Source of the DNA: Flaccisagitta enflata
Taxonomy: Eukaryota > Chaetognatha > Sagittoidea > Aphragmophora
Direction: 5' to 3'
Length of the DNA stretch: 64,000 nt
NCBI GenBank assembly: GCA_965153355.1
Contig: OZ231127.1
Span: 46,066,001-46,130,000 of the forward strand
The notes beneath the pieces were generated by a model that worked only from the letters and a program-made list of their open reading frames with translations, did not search any database and was not told the origin of the DNA. The position numbers were made by a program, and so were the translations under genes. Positions 11,224 through 21,918 of the stretch are shown piece after piece. Every line of letters starts with the position of its first letter. Position 1 is the first letter of the stretch.

Positions 11224-11540
11224 GATATAAGTTTACAAAGATGAGTAATATATGACAATATCAAAAAAACAACACCACCACTTATGCATTAGGAGGGGTG
11301 TGGCGGGCACACTTTAGAGAAGCCCCAAGGTCAAATTTTTGTGATGGACTATCTATATACATGATTTTGAGCCAGATTCCTTGGATAGAGAGCCTCACCA
11401 TGAAAAAGCGTGTTTTTATAGTGGGCTAATATTGCCTTCTTTCTCTAACTTTTTGAATTTTTTTTTTCAAGATTTCTGAAAACAAAAAGAGAAATCATCA
11501 AGATCTTTAAAAAGAAAACTTTTTTTCTCTCTCAACACAG

Positions 11541-11921
11541 GAGCGGATGACGCTACGCATCAGCGGTCGACGGCTGCAAAAACAGACTGTAGTGATCATC
11601 ATGAGCGTGACGGGCTGCTTCCTGCTCTTGTGTCTCCCCTACACCGTTTTCATCATCTTCTGTATCATTTTTCAAAAAGAGATCGATAATGAATCCACTG
11701 AATACAAAATCATGGACGTCATCTCTTTAACCAACAATTCCGTCAACTTTTTTATTTATTATTTGTCGGGATCAAAATTTCGAAACGAATTCATGAAAAT
11801 ATTTTGTCCTTGGCGGGCCGAAGCATACCATAACAACAATATCAATGCCATGGCTAATTTTAACAATTCACAAGGACGACCCCGAATCAGCACGACACGA
11901 GAAGGGGAAATGGGTCGATGA
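11541..11921 (+). CDS. Class A GPCR, last exon (TM6, TM7, C-terminal tail)
   Basis: Terminal exon of the receptor begun at 3786. After CACAG at 11540 it reads ERMTLRISGRRLQKQ, the basic end of loop 3. TM6 is TVVIIMSVTGCFLLLCLPYT and beyond, with LPY where class A receptors have the TM6 proline. A short outer loop is followed by TM7 with LTNNSVNFFIYYLSGSKFR. The usual NPxxY is replaced by NSVNFFIYY, a form seen in several invertebrate peptide receptors (FMRFamide-type and related). The tail FRNEFMKIFCPW fits helix 8 with a possible palmitoylated Cys. The protein ends TREGEMGR. Role by family: a plasma-membrane receptor for a neuropeptide or similar ligand. The GPCR assignment is firm; the ligand class is a guess. 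Confidence 0.88.
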   Translation, partial: ERMTLRISGRRLQKQTVVIIMSVTGCFLLLCLPYTVFIIFCIIFQKEIDNESTEYKIMDVISLTNNSVNFFIYYLSGSKFRNEFMKIFCPWRAEAYHNNNINAMANFNNSQGRPRISTTREGEMGR

Positions 11922-11935
11922 TTTTATTTCTTTGA

Positions 11936-12031
11936 CCTCATTGCTCCTGCCTAAATGATCTAGTGACCTCAAATATGGCCCCAACCAACCCGCACGCGAC
12001 TTCGGCAGCCGTGTATGCGGCCTTGTTTTCT
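11936..12031 (+). repeat. Family R 3' half in the GPCR 3' region
   Basis: GTGACCTCAAATATGGCCCC, then CCCGCACGCGACT and GCCGTGTATGCGGCCTTG, matches the right half of the family R copy at 28311-28504. It starts about 15 bases after the stop codon, so it is probably part of the 3' UTR. Confidence 0.8.
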
Positions 12032-12085
12032 TACATTTTGCGCGGATACAGGGTCATCATTCATTATATACCACCTTCACTTGTA

Positions 12086-12091
12086 AATAAA
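12086..12091 (+). terminator. Possible polyadenylation signal of the GPCR gene
   Basis: AATAAA, 165 bases after the stop codon and on the sense strand. It is the nearest canonical hexamer. Processing at this site is inferred. Confidence 0.5.
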
Positions 12092-12136
12092 AGCGGGCGC
12101 ACCTTGTGATCTCGACATTGTTTTTTCAAAGTATAA

Positions 12137-12566
12137 AAAAACAAGGCCAACACCTATAAGTCGCGTGTGGGACATAACTTAGGATGACTCAAATTGACTT
12201 GAAATGACTTAATATGACTTAAGATGACTTAAAAAGACATAAAATGATGATAAATGACTTATATAACTAAATTGACAAAATTGACTTTAGTGACTCAATA
12301 TAAAGTAAAATGACTTATTGACTTAAAATGACTTACAATGACTTACAATGACTAAGAATGACTTAGAATGACTTAGAATGACTTAGAATGACTTTAAATG
12401 ACTAAGAATAACTAAAAGTAATAAAAAAGATAAAGTTTGACCGACAGACTGACGGACGGACGGACGGACGGACGGACGGACAAACGGACGGACAAACGGA
12501 CGGATGGATGGAGGGACGGACGGACGGACAAAGCGGGTTGTAGAGTTGCGTGCACGTGACTAAAAA
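12137..12566 (-). mobile_element. Family R element with AATGACTT array
   Basis: In reverse orientation it opens AAACAAGGCCAACACCTATA then AGTCGCGTG. It contains about 230 bp of AATGACTTA-like units, then (GGAC)n, and closes GTTGCGTGCACGTGACTAAA. Same architecture as 8003-8336. The unit array is longer and more regular here. Confidence 0.88.
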
Positions 12567-13794
12567 TCAACTTCGTCTTAAATTGACTGTCTATATTAGA
12601 CGCCATGAATTTTACAGACATTGTCATAATTTCATATCGAAATTACACATATCTAAGTTTAGCGAAGTCAGATAAGTTGCTGTCGGAGAAACGAGAATTT
12701 TTTCTAAATTCTTGTCATATTTACTGCTGTCGAAGAAACTGAATCTAACAACTGTCCTAGTCATGTGTGAAAGTACAGAGACAGTGGCTTTCACCTTATG
12801 CCTCAACCTCCCGGCTCTCAATCAACCGTTTTATCATGTTGTTGTTTCTATGTATGTATACATAATCCAGAATGAACCTATTTTTTGAGCATATATATAT
12901 ACATATATAGTTATGTTTTCCTAGTCATTGGTACCCATTTAATTGACTCCTTTTCATCCAATCGTATCTAAATTCATAAGTCACATTAAGTCCTTGAAAA
13001 TCTTGCCAGTCATCGTTGTTTATTGTTTGCTTCATTAACATTCCTAACAATGTGTCATGACAGTTGTTGTGGACAGCCCATTATTTTTCTAGCCGTTTTC
13101 GCTGTTAATTGTATCATTTCATTGATAAAACCCAACCAAATCGTTACTTAGATTTACAAACATAATCCTCGTCTCCCCCAGCCCATTTCTATTTCGTGAA
13201 TTGGTTGTGATAATGGGAGGATTTGAGGCTGATAGGAACTTTTTTTTTCATGGTGGGATCTGACCGATCTGACCAATCCAACCGACCGAGTGACTGAAAA
13301 TAAAGGAAAAGTAAATTATGACACGAAAATAGAATAAACCTAAATAGTGAATTCGATTGTTCTACCTAGGAAATAAGTCTACGCTCACCTTTAAGAGCTG
13401 ATAAACACACTTGTAGTAACCATGGGTAGGAAAAATCGGTGAGATTCAGAAACAGCTTCGAAAGATCTATCATTTGAGGCAAATCCCATTTTTGTGGCTC
13501 AAAAGCGTTTTGAAGTGACAGCGATTTAAAGATATTTATGTATATTTAAGAATTCAATAAAAGAAGAAACATTCTGCCAAAATGTTGATCATGTGCACTT
13601 GTGTAGTTGTGTTACCGCTTGTTCCCATGGCCATGTGTTATCACATTTGTGTTACGAAGTGTTAAAGGTAGCATCAAACAATCGTTCCTTCCCTGATGAT
13701 CTCCTCCTGGTTTCAATGATCTCCTCCTGGTTTCAATCTTTTCATAAATCGAATACATTCAATGTTGCTACCAATGAACTGGAACGTATCTTCA
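12567..13794. other. Non-coding stretch
   Basis: No supported gene. It contains a short TA-rich run at 12890-12910 and a direct duplication of GATGATCTCCTCCTGGTTTCAA around 13695-13735. Confidence 0.5.
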
Positions 13795-14979
13795 ATTTGG
13801 GGGTTTTGGGTGGTGGTTGGGTATATAACGCCTCTAGTATGCCAAAACCACCCATAGTGTTGGTGATTTAGGAGTTTGGGTGGTTTTAGGGGTGTCGGTG
13901 ATGGTGATTTGGGGGTTTTGGGTGGTGGTTGGGTATATAACGCCTCTAGTATGCCAAAACCACCCATAGTGTTGGTGATTTAGGAGTTTGGGTGGTTTTA
14001 AGGGTGTCGGTGATGGTGATTTGGGGGTTTTGGGTGGTGGTTGGGTATATAACGCCTCTAGTATGCCAAAACCACCCATAGTGTTGGTGATTTAGGAGTT
14101 TGGGTGGTTTTAGGGGTGTCGGTGATGGTGATTTGGGGGTTTTGGGTGGTGGTTGGGTATATAACGCCTCTAGTATGCCAAAACCACCCATAGTGTTGGT
14201 GATTTAGGAGTTTGGGTGGTTTTAGGGGTGTCGGTGATGGTGATTTGGGGGTTTTGGGTGGTGGTTGGGTATATAACGCCTCTAGTATGCCAAAACCACC
14301 CATAGTGTTGGTGATTTAGGAGTTTGGGTGGTTTTAGGGGTGTCGGTGATGGTGATTTGGGGGTTTTGGGTGGTGGTTGGGTATATAACGCCTCTAGTAT
14401 GCCAAAACCACCCATAGTGTTGGTGATTTCGGAGTTTGGGTGGTTTTAGGGGTGTCGGTGATGGTGATTTGGGGGTTTTGGGTGGTGGTTGGGTATATAA
14501 CGCCTCTAGTATGCCAAAACCACCCATAGTGTTGGTGATTTAGGAGTTTGGGTGGTTTTAGGGGTGTCGGTGATGGTGATTTGGGGGTTTTGGGTGGTGG
14601 TTGGGTATATAACGCCTCTAGTATGCCAAAACCACCCATAGTGTTGGTGATTTAGGAGTTTGGGTGGTTTTAGGGGTGTCGGTGATGGTGATTTGGGGGT
14701 TTTGGGTGGTGGTTGGGTATATAACGCCTCTAGTATGCCAAAACCACCCATAGTGTTGGTGATTTCGGAGTTTGGGTGGTTTTAGGGGTGTCGGTGATGG
14801 TGATTTGGGGGTTTTGGGTGGTGGTTGGGTATATAACGCCTCTAGTATGCCAAAACCACCCATAGTGTTGGTGATTTAGGAGTTTGGGTGGTTTTAGGGG
14901 TGTCGGTGATGGTGATTTGGGGGTTTTGGGTGGTGGTTGGGTATATAACGCCTCTAGTATGCCAAAACCACCCATAGTG
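13795..14979. repeat. 112-bp satellite, about 10.6 copies
   Basis: Near-identical head-to-tail units with the landmarks GGGGGTTTTGGGTGGTGG, GGGTATATAACGCCTCTAG, CCAAAACCACCCATAGTG and AGGGGTGTCGGTGATGGTG. Each unit holds a small inverted pair (GGGTGGTTTT / AAAACCACCC). Two units (near 14429 and 14765) share TTTCGGAG where the others have TTTAGGAG, and they lie exactly 336 bp (three units) apart. The second unit has TTTTAAGGGTG instead of TTTTAGGGGTG. The 81-residue minus-strand ORFs are products of the repeat. Confidence 0.98.
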
Positions 14980-15230
14980 CTCCGGGGCCGCTGCCCAAAA
15001 AGGAACTAAAACGCTCATTTTTCCACTTCTCAACTTGTGTGTTATGGATGGACCAATGGATGGACCAATGGATGGACGGACCGATGAACAAACAGACAGA
15101 CTAAACCTCTAAAAAGAACACCAACAAACGCGGCTAAACGCCGAAGGAAAAAAGTCGGTAATGCTGAGACAAAGAGAGACAAGAGAGAGAGAGAGAGAGA
15201 GAGAGAAAGAAAAAGAGAGAGAGAGTGACT
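14980..15230. repeat. Family G and R debris with (GA)n
   Basis: A family G end (GGGGCCGCTGCCC, 14984) abuts the satellite exactly. It is followed by a run of GGATGGACCAATGGATGGAC and a short GA microsatellite (15180-15225). Confidence 0.6.
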
Positions 15231-15516
15231 TGAAAGCTTGCGTCAATTTGCGCAACATGATGACACTTCCTTTATGTTACATAGGGCCCAAAATAAGGAT
15301 CAATGAAAAATATTGATCGCGGGGGAAAATGAGAAAGATGCGAATAGACGAAAAAGATTTTAAATAAATCATATTCAGAGCTCTAAAACTATCGATCGCA
15401 GAGAATTCCGCTTTGCGCCATCTGAAAGAGGAAAATTGGCTCTTTATGGCATAAATCTCATGGGTAGTTCCATTTGGCCCCCAAACCTTACTAACTTCCT
15501 CAAACGCCTCATGAGA

Positions 15517-16150
15517 AATAGTCGCAAAAGCGTTAGATGGTCAGCGGTACCCGTACTCTGCTTTAGCAGGTTGTGGTTGAAGTTGAGGGGGGAGCACAGC
15601 AGCGTCCCCGAAGAGGTCGATGACCTATGCTTTCACACATATGGGGAATTTTCTCCTCCTCCTCCTCCTCCTCCTTTTTGGGCAGCGGCCCCAAAGGGGT
15701 CGATGACCTATGGTTTCACACATATGGGGAATTTTCTCCTCCTTCTCCTTCTCCTCCTCCTTCGTACCCCCCTCAAAGCCCAGCGTCGAGCCAAAATTCC
15801 AGTCTTGAGGCCCAAATCCCAGCCTCAAGGCCCAAATCCCAGTCTCAAGGCCCAAATCCTAGCCTCAAGGCCCAAATCCTAGCCTGGAGGCCCAGATTCC
15901 AACCTTGAGGCCAAAATCTCAACCTCGAGGTCCAAATCCCAGCTTAGAGGGCCTCGAGGCTGGGCTTTGAGGGGGGGACGTAGGAGGAGGAGGAGGAGAA
16001 AGAGAAGGAGGAGAAAATTCCCCATATGTGTGAAACCATAGGTCATCGACCCCTTCGGGGCCGCTGCCCTGCTCCCCCCTTCAACTTCAAGCCCAAACTA
16101 CTTAGGCAGGGCACGGGTACCGCTGACCATCTAACGCTTTTGCGACTATT
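15517..16150. mobile_element. Family G foldback, complete-looking
   Basis: Outer ends AATAGTCGCAAAAGCGTTAG (15517) and CTAACGCTTTTGCGACTATT (16131-16150) are exact inverses, followed inward by the GGTCAGCGGTACCCGT block and the core. The left side has two tandem copies of the core with CTATGSTTTCACACATATGG and a TCC tract (15600-15760). The right side has one (15970-16070). The middle is a short array of the AGGCCCAAATCCCAGCCTC unit. Confidence 0.88.
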
Positions 16151-16172
16151 CTCCTTCGTACCCCCTCCCCCC

Positions 16173-16362
16173 AGCCTCCAGGCCCATATCCCAGTCTGGA
16201 GGCCCAAATCCCAGTCTTAAGGCCCAAATCCCGAGAGAGTGGAATCTGGGCCTAGGGGTTAGGATTTGGGCCTCCAGACTGGGATATGGGCCTGGAGGCT
16301 GGGATTTGGGCCTCCAGGCTGGGATATGGGCCTCCAGTCTGGGATATGGGCCTAGAGGCTGG
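16173..16362. repeat. 20-bp unit array in inverted halves
   Basis: CAGCCTCCAGGCCCATATCC units run up to about 16230 and the reverse form GGGATATGGGCCTGGAGGC from about 16255, so the piece is itself a palindrome with a short centre. Confidence 0.8.
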
Positions 16363-16486
16363 GGGGAGAGCGGGAGATCCAAAAAACGCTGCAAGACTTT
16401 GTTTATGTATTTGAGTATGTTTTGAAGGGAGTGGAGGGGGGGGGGTTGTACGCCCCTGCCCACCCGTCGGCGACAATATTGTCAGG

Positions 16487-16672
16487 AAACAAGGCCGGAT
16501 ACACGGCTGACGAAGTCGCGTGCGGGTGGGCAGGGGCAGTGATGAAAAAGACCAACCAAGCTGTTGGGCAGTAGTAGTAACATCAAAACGCCAAAAAAGC
16601 AAAGTGTTACCGACGGACAGACCGATCAACCAACGGACAGAGCAGGTTGTAGAGTCGCGTGCACGTGACTAT
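16487..16672 (-). mobile_element. Family R element
   Basis: A reverse-oriented full copy: AACAAGGCCGGATACACGGC, AAGTCGCGTGCGGGTGGGC, a short GACGGACAGACC tract, and the end AGAGTCGCGTGCACGTGACT. It directly adjoins the left copy of the 1.38 kb direct repeat. Confidence 0.87.
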
Positions 16673-16677
16673 AGAGT

Positions 16678-18057
16678 CGAAGTCAGTCTTCGACTTTTTG
16701 ACAAATTCCGGAGAAACATGCATGGTTTTCATTTTCTTATGAGAAAGTTTTGAATCCTGATTAACCAAATGAAGCCTCCGATAGGATTGAAAAGGTTCAC
16801 TTGGCACCAAGCAGAATGCTCTACGACAAATGTTTTTGGAGTTATGATATTAAGTAGTATCAATAAAAGAGTGTATCTTTTTGTTTGAGCATGCAAATAC
16901 AAGAAAACATGTTTATGAGCATAGCTGCTCATCTGTGAGGGTGTTTAAAGTATTATAGCGCATTTAGCCCATTTAGCTCCATATTTTTTCTCTGATTTTA
17001 AATGCGATAAATGAATAAATGTTTTGATGTATATTCAAGCAAGCAAATACAAGAAAGCATGTCAGTGGGCATAGTTGGTCATCTGAGTGATTATGAGTAT
17101 TTTAGCTCAGCTAGCTCATTTGGCTCAGTCCTGTTTGTCTCTGATTTTCAGTGCAATCAATGCATAATATTGATCTTGATTTAATCTAACACATAAAAAA
17201 AGTGACTGAAGTCAAAAGTTTAGAAGGAGTGGCTAATGCTTACAACTTTTTTCCTGACGGCGAAAGCGGGCATTACTGGTAAACCTGCTTTACTTGTTTT
17301 ATGGGAAACAAGACGTTGTTTCGCTTTTTCTTGCGGCGGAAGATTAACTATCGATCAGAGTTAAGCGGCTTTCGCAATTTGGCTTTGATGACTAATAACG
17401 GTTACATACAAATTAGTCGTCCCCGTGCCCAAAGAGCAAGATCTCCTTTGTAAGAGAGTGAAAGGGTGATCATTGTTTAGTAGCGTTTCGTTACGTCCAT
17501 CCATCGGGCCGTCCGTCCATCTCACTTATTCTTTTTTGTCTCTTTCGTCATTATGCAAGTTAGTGGAGCCAATATGAGCGATAAAATATCCATTATGAAT
17601 TATAAAAGCGAATCTCAAATCGTAAATTTAATCTGGTTTTTTTTTCTCGATATTTGGTTAACAAACATTCTTTCAAATGTTTGCTTTTGAAAATTTTTGA
17701 CGCACGCGACCGTGTCCTCTTAAACTAGTTTCATCTAGTTTATTGATAGTAGCAGTATTGATACTATTGACAGCTACATTTTTCCCTGCTATTAGCACGT
17801 GGCTACTAGCTGAGTAAAAGCTTCACAGAATCAGACAACTCAGGATGAGAACAGTGTGACAGATCGATTTTCTCTTGTGGATGACCCTGTTCTTGTTCTT
17901 TTTTCATTTTTTCTCATGATTTTGCACAATTAGGAAAATCTTGATCATTATTTTCAACTTATCGCGAGCCTACAACATCATGGAAAGATAAGTTGTATCT
18001 GAATAAACAAGGCCAACACCTATAAGTCGCGACGGATAGACACAGCACGAGAGCCCT
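16678..18057. repeat. 1.38 kb direct repeat, left copy
   Basis: Matches 39406-40796 in the same orientation over its whole length with scattered substitutions and small indels. It starts TCGAAGTCAGTCTTCGAC (itself palindromic) and ends GACACAGCACGAGAGCCCT, next to a family R end (AACAAGGCCAACACCTATA). It contains no convincing ORF. Confidence 0.9.
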
Positions 18058-18376
18058 AAAACTCCACCTATCAGTATCAAGTGAAATTGCCCATCTCAAC
18101 TCCAGGACCCTCAAACCGCCCCTTTCCACCCACACAATAGCCCTAAATCACCACCTATCAAGTATTATAACCCATCTCAACTCCAGCACCCCCAAACCAC
18201 CCCTTTCCTCTTACGCAATAGCTGTTAAAGTTGAAACAACATTGCCCTTACAAAAGGAGGCCAGAATTCTCCAATTTACAAAGAATTTATAAATCACCAC
18301 TTATCAAGTATCATTAATTGATTACCCATCTCAACTCCAGCACTCCCAAACCACCCCTTTCCACCCACATAAAATA
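18058..18376. repeat. Three-copy tandem repeat, about 105 bp
   Basis: Three copies of a unit with CACCACCTATCAAGTAT, CCCATCTCAACTCCAGCAC and CAAACCACCCCTTTCC. The last is separated from the second by about 70 bp of unrelated sequence. Confidence 0.8.
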
Positions 18377-18499
18377 CCCCCATAAAATACTCAAAATCAC
18401 TCTCACAGGTGAGTAGCTAAACTCACATACTTTCTGGGACAGTTGGGCAACACTAATAAAACATAAACCGGGATCAAATCACAAAAAAAGATTGATACA

Positions 18500-18620
18500 A
18501 GGCCAGATACGCGGCAATCCAGTTGCGGATGGTCGGAGGATGGCAGGAGCAGTAATGCGAAAACCGCTTGCATTTTGAAAATATTTCGGACAGACGGACG
18601 TGCAGATGGATGGAAAAAAA
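18500..18620 (-). repeat. Family R fragment
   Basis: CAAGGCCAGATACGCGGC, then CAGTTGCGGATGG, and CGGACAGACGGACG; the far end is missing. Confidence 0.65.
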
Positions 18621-18689
18621 TCAAAGGATCTGGAGATGGGGAAGGAACTCAAAGGGGGAAAAAAGAGAAAAAGAGGAAATTTGGGGAAA

Positions 18690-18905
18690 ATATAACTCTT
18701 GGCAGTACCAAATCATAAAACTCAATTAGTAAAACACAATTTAACACTATTTAAACCTTAAATACATAGTTTTATTACTATATGGGGATGAAAATCATGG
18801 ATATTAAAACGCAACGCAACGCGTCGCGGGGAAGAAAATCAAAGGCAGGGGGGGAAAAAATCAAAAGCGACTCAATAATATATACCCCTGTGAAAAACTG
18901 TGCGT
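18690..18905. repeat. Dispersed repeat, inverted copy of 3215-3435
   Basis: Reverse-complement match to the stretch upstream of the GPCR exon, including AACGCAACGCAACGCGTCGC and AATATATACCCCTG. Confidence 0.75.
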
Positions 18906-19202
18906 AGGAAGCGATTTTCTTTTTCTCCAACTTCTGTCTGTCAGTCCATCCGTTTGTTGGTCCGTGCCAGAGATTAGGTGTCGAGATCCGGCAATCCGTG
19001 TAACGGATAGGATTTAGGGGATAACGGATAACGGATAAATCACCATAAAAAGCGATCGTTCATCTTCCTCCTCCTCCTCCTGCTCTTCTTCCTCCTCTTT
19101 CTTCTCCTTCTTCTCTTCTATTCTTCCAAGATCCTTTGTTTCTTTAAGTCGATCTTATACCGCTTTTGGTGTGTGCTCTCTCTCTCTCTCTCTCTCTCTC
19201 TC

Positions 19203-19618
19203 TTGACTGTCACAAAACCGAAAATGGAATCAAAGCAGTAAAGACAAAAACTGCATGCCTTCCAAATAATCTTCTAGCAAACAACTATACAAGAAAACCC
19301 TGCGATGAAATCCTTCAGTGTACAAAACAGGAAACAAAAACAATAATTACAGCAAGATTTGGTATGTTGCAATGTGGGCGTAATTTCAAAGGGAGTAATA
19401 ATATAACATGTAACGAATGTGGGGTAGTTGACGACGAAGAACATCGCTTGAATCATTGTACAAAATACCGTTCTATGAACTACTGTGATCATGAAGAAAA
19501 GTTACCATTCAAAAATATCTTCTCTACTGATATAAATACCCTACGTGACATTATCCCAAGAATACAAAATGTATGGGATACAAATTGCGCCCACGGAACC
19601 ATGAGGAAACAGGATTAA
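19203..19618 (+). pseudogene. Reverse-transcriptase ORF C-terminus (zinc-binding region)
   Basis: About 138 residues. After PNNLLANNYTRKPCDEILQ and TKTIITARFGMLQCGRNFKG comes a zinc-binding segment, TCNECGVVDDEEHRLNHCTK, with the C-x2-C...H...C pattern found after the reverse transcriptase in many non-LTR elements. It ends GTMRKQD. The reading frame continues upstream only as a Leu-Ser repeat from the CT tract, so polymerase and endonuclease domains are absent. A dead fragment. Confidence 0.72.
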
Positions 19619-19627
19619 TGTTACGTA

Positions 19628-19746
<119 letters not shown>

Positions 19747-20112
19747 GTAGAATGATATTGAACTAAATTATCTGACATGAAAATTATTTATTGAAAAGAT
19801 GCACATGATTATTTCTTGAAATAATGAACCATGATAACTTTACAGCACATGAAATTGAAAAAAGGAGAGCTTCATACTTACATATGTTACCATTTTTCAA
19901 ACATTACCATTTTCATATGTTCATATATCAACATGTTCATATGTTACCATTTTTGTTTGATTACAATTTTCATATGTCAAACTTATAACTTTCCAAATAA
20001 CACTGTAACTTAATTAGAGTAGATTATTTATTGTACTTGCCTTCGCTCAAAAACATTTTATTGTTTATGTGTTGAATGACGCATTCTTGAGCATTAAAAT
20101 CAATCAATCAAT

Positions 20113-20264
<152 letters not shown>

Positions 20265-20309
20265 TTTAACAGTGTTTAGGCCAAAGTATGATAGGTGGAA
20301 CAATATCCT

Positions 20310-20876
20310 TCACTCTACCCTAACTGAAATGGAAAGAAGAGGGCCTTGTATAGAAAGTATAGTAACTATAGAAAGTATAGTGAGTATAGTAAGTATGGTA
20401 TGGTAGGTATAGTAAGTATAGTAAGTAGACCCTTGCGGCGGAGCATTTCCGCCACGATTTCGGCGCAATTTCGGCGCGCGTCCTAATCGCCACGCGACTT
20501 CCGTTTCCGATTGGCGCGAAAACCGCGGTTTCCGATTACTTTTTTCCGGTTTTTCAGAACAATTTTCACACGTTGCTTCTGATGTAAAGTGTTCGTTTGT
20601 TGGATTTTTGACGCTCTTCCTTAACTCATCAAAAATCTTTGTGACATTGTATTCTGTCAGGGAACCGTGGTATTTCTTTAAATACGTCATTATTGCAGTT
20701 GTGGATCCAAGTTTGCACTGTATGGCATCATCGCAAATGCCACATCGCACTTTGTTTTTTTTATCATTGCTTTTTAAAAACCACACCCAAATTGGGCTCG
20801 ATTTCAAGTTACTTTCCCTGTATTCGGCGATTTTGTCTTCAAATTTTCTCATTTTCTTGAATGAATGAAAATACAT
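20310..20876 (-). pseudogene. BED-type zinc finger protein fragment
   Basis: The N-terminal part of a BED-finger protein (transposase-derived ZBED/hAT type). It starts MYFHSFKKMRKFEDKIAEYR. The finger spans about residues 26-70: SPIWVWFLKSNDKKNKVRCG, CDDAIQCKLGSTTAIMTYLK, then KYHG. The conserved aromatic, the C-x2-C pair and the final His are present, but the first zinc-binding His (normally HLxxxH) is Tyr (TYLKKYH; codon TAT, one change from CAT). Beyond about residue 150 the frame runs into an AGTATAGTA repeat (20352-20430) and loses protein character. No hAT catalytic domain is seen. Probably a decayed transposon remnant, though a first exon of a real gene is not excluded. Confidence 0.65.
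20352..20430. repeat. AGTATAGTA microsatellite
   Basis: Degenerate tandem AAGTATAGT units following the BED fragment. Confidence 0.85.
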
Positions 20877-20959
20877 TTATTGTAAATGAAAGAAAACATT
20901 TTCTTGTCAAGAGGATTAATGTTTTCTTGTTTCGTGACACGAGGGAAATAGAGAAGGAA

Positions 20960-20962
<3 letters not shown>

Positions 20963-21002
<40 letters not shown>

Positions 21003-21138
21003 AGGAAGACAGGGTTATTCATTTATTGACAGAGACGCGATTACCATAGTCAGTTTATGATCCACGTGACTGCCATCAGGTGACTTTGGACACCTGACCG
21101 TATGGACCATGAAAATCGAAAATGTATTGTTGAAGTCG

Positions 21139-21197
<59 letters not shown>
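20963..21197. repeat. Two (GA)n tracts
   Basis: GA repeats at 20963-20999 and 21141-21197, separated by unique sequence. Confidence 0.95.
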
Positions 21198-21200
<3 letters not shown>

Positions 21201-21614
21201 ATGGCAGATTGTCAAGTGGGTTGGTAGAGGCAGGCAAGTAACCGATTGCTGTCGGTTTTAAAGATGCAAAACCTATCATCGATTAGTAAGACAAAATTTT
21301 CATCCGATTATACTTTTCGAATAACTAGCGCGGCTCTAATAGTAAGTATAGTGGCAATGTTGTCCATCTTTCATAACGAGGATTTTCATGAGTCAAATGC
21401 AATGAACCTTTTACAAAATCTGTTCCTTTTACTTAGATGTATAACCTTATATGAATAACGTCCAGTTATTTAGGTATAACGACCTTAACATAAAATGGCG
21501 GATTTTTACCATATAACGACCTCATAACGGCCGACCACTGACGCTCAGTAACGCTAATCTCTGGTCCATGCGCATGAGTCAAAACGTGGGAAAACGGGAT
21601 TTATAGATGCTTTT
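21198..21614. other. Non-coding stretch
   Basis: No gene or repeat array recognised. A short imperfect duplication of TATAACGACCT is seen at 21475-21530. Confidence 0.45.
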
Positions 21615-21686
21615 GGGCAGCAACCCCGAACGTGTCATTGACCTATGTTTTCACACATGGGGAATTTCCTCTGATGGACCGAGCGT

Positions 21687-21776
<90 letters not shown>
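21615..21776. repeat. Family G core fragment and (CA)n tract
   Basis: TTTGGGCAGCAACCCCGAAC then GACCTATGTTTTCACACATG is a diverged family G core (21611-21665). It is followed by a CA tract at 21689-21776. Confidence 0.8.
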
Positions 21777-21783
<7 letters not shown>

Positions 21784-21918
21784 TAACAAAAAATCACCCT
21801 CAATGAATATCTCAAGCTTTATAAGTCATCAAATCGCCTTTTTTTGACATATGCAATGAAGAGCTTTGACACCTTCCGCAACCTTTCGTCGTTTTGATTG
21901 CCTCTCCACTCTTTTGAT

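Larger units (their letters stand above)
7430..11436. mobile_element. Large composite foldback element (about 4.0 kb)
   Basis: The left arm (7430 to about 8650) reappears in reverse complement as the right arm (about 10555-11436). Landmarks at both ends are AGCCCACTATAAAAA, CTCTCTATCCAAGGAATCTG and CCACACCCCTCCTAATGCAT. Nearer the centre, GGTACACTGACTTATCAATT pairs imperfectly with the reverse of the block at about 10640. Each arm contains two hairpins. The left arm also carries a family R element (8003-8336) missing from the right arm. No ORF looks like a transposase, so it would be non-autonomous. Flanking target-site duplications were not evident. Confidence 0.85.
5246..11540 (+). other. 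GPCR intron, 6.3 kb
   Basis: Bounded by GTATGA at 5246 and a good pyrimidine tract with CACAG at 11531-11540; both ends are phase 0. The first 2.2 kb (5246-7429) is AT-rich and without a recognised feature. The rest is filled by the nested foldback described separately. Confidence 0.75.

Noticed and set aside
13713-15033. Series of overlapping 81-residue minus-strand ORFs
   Set aside because: They are repeated translations of the 112-bp satellite.
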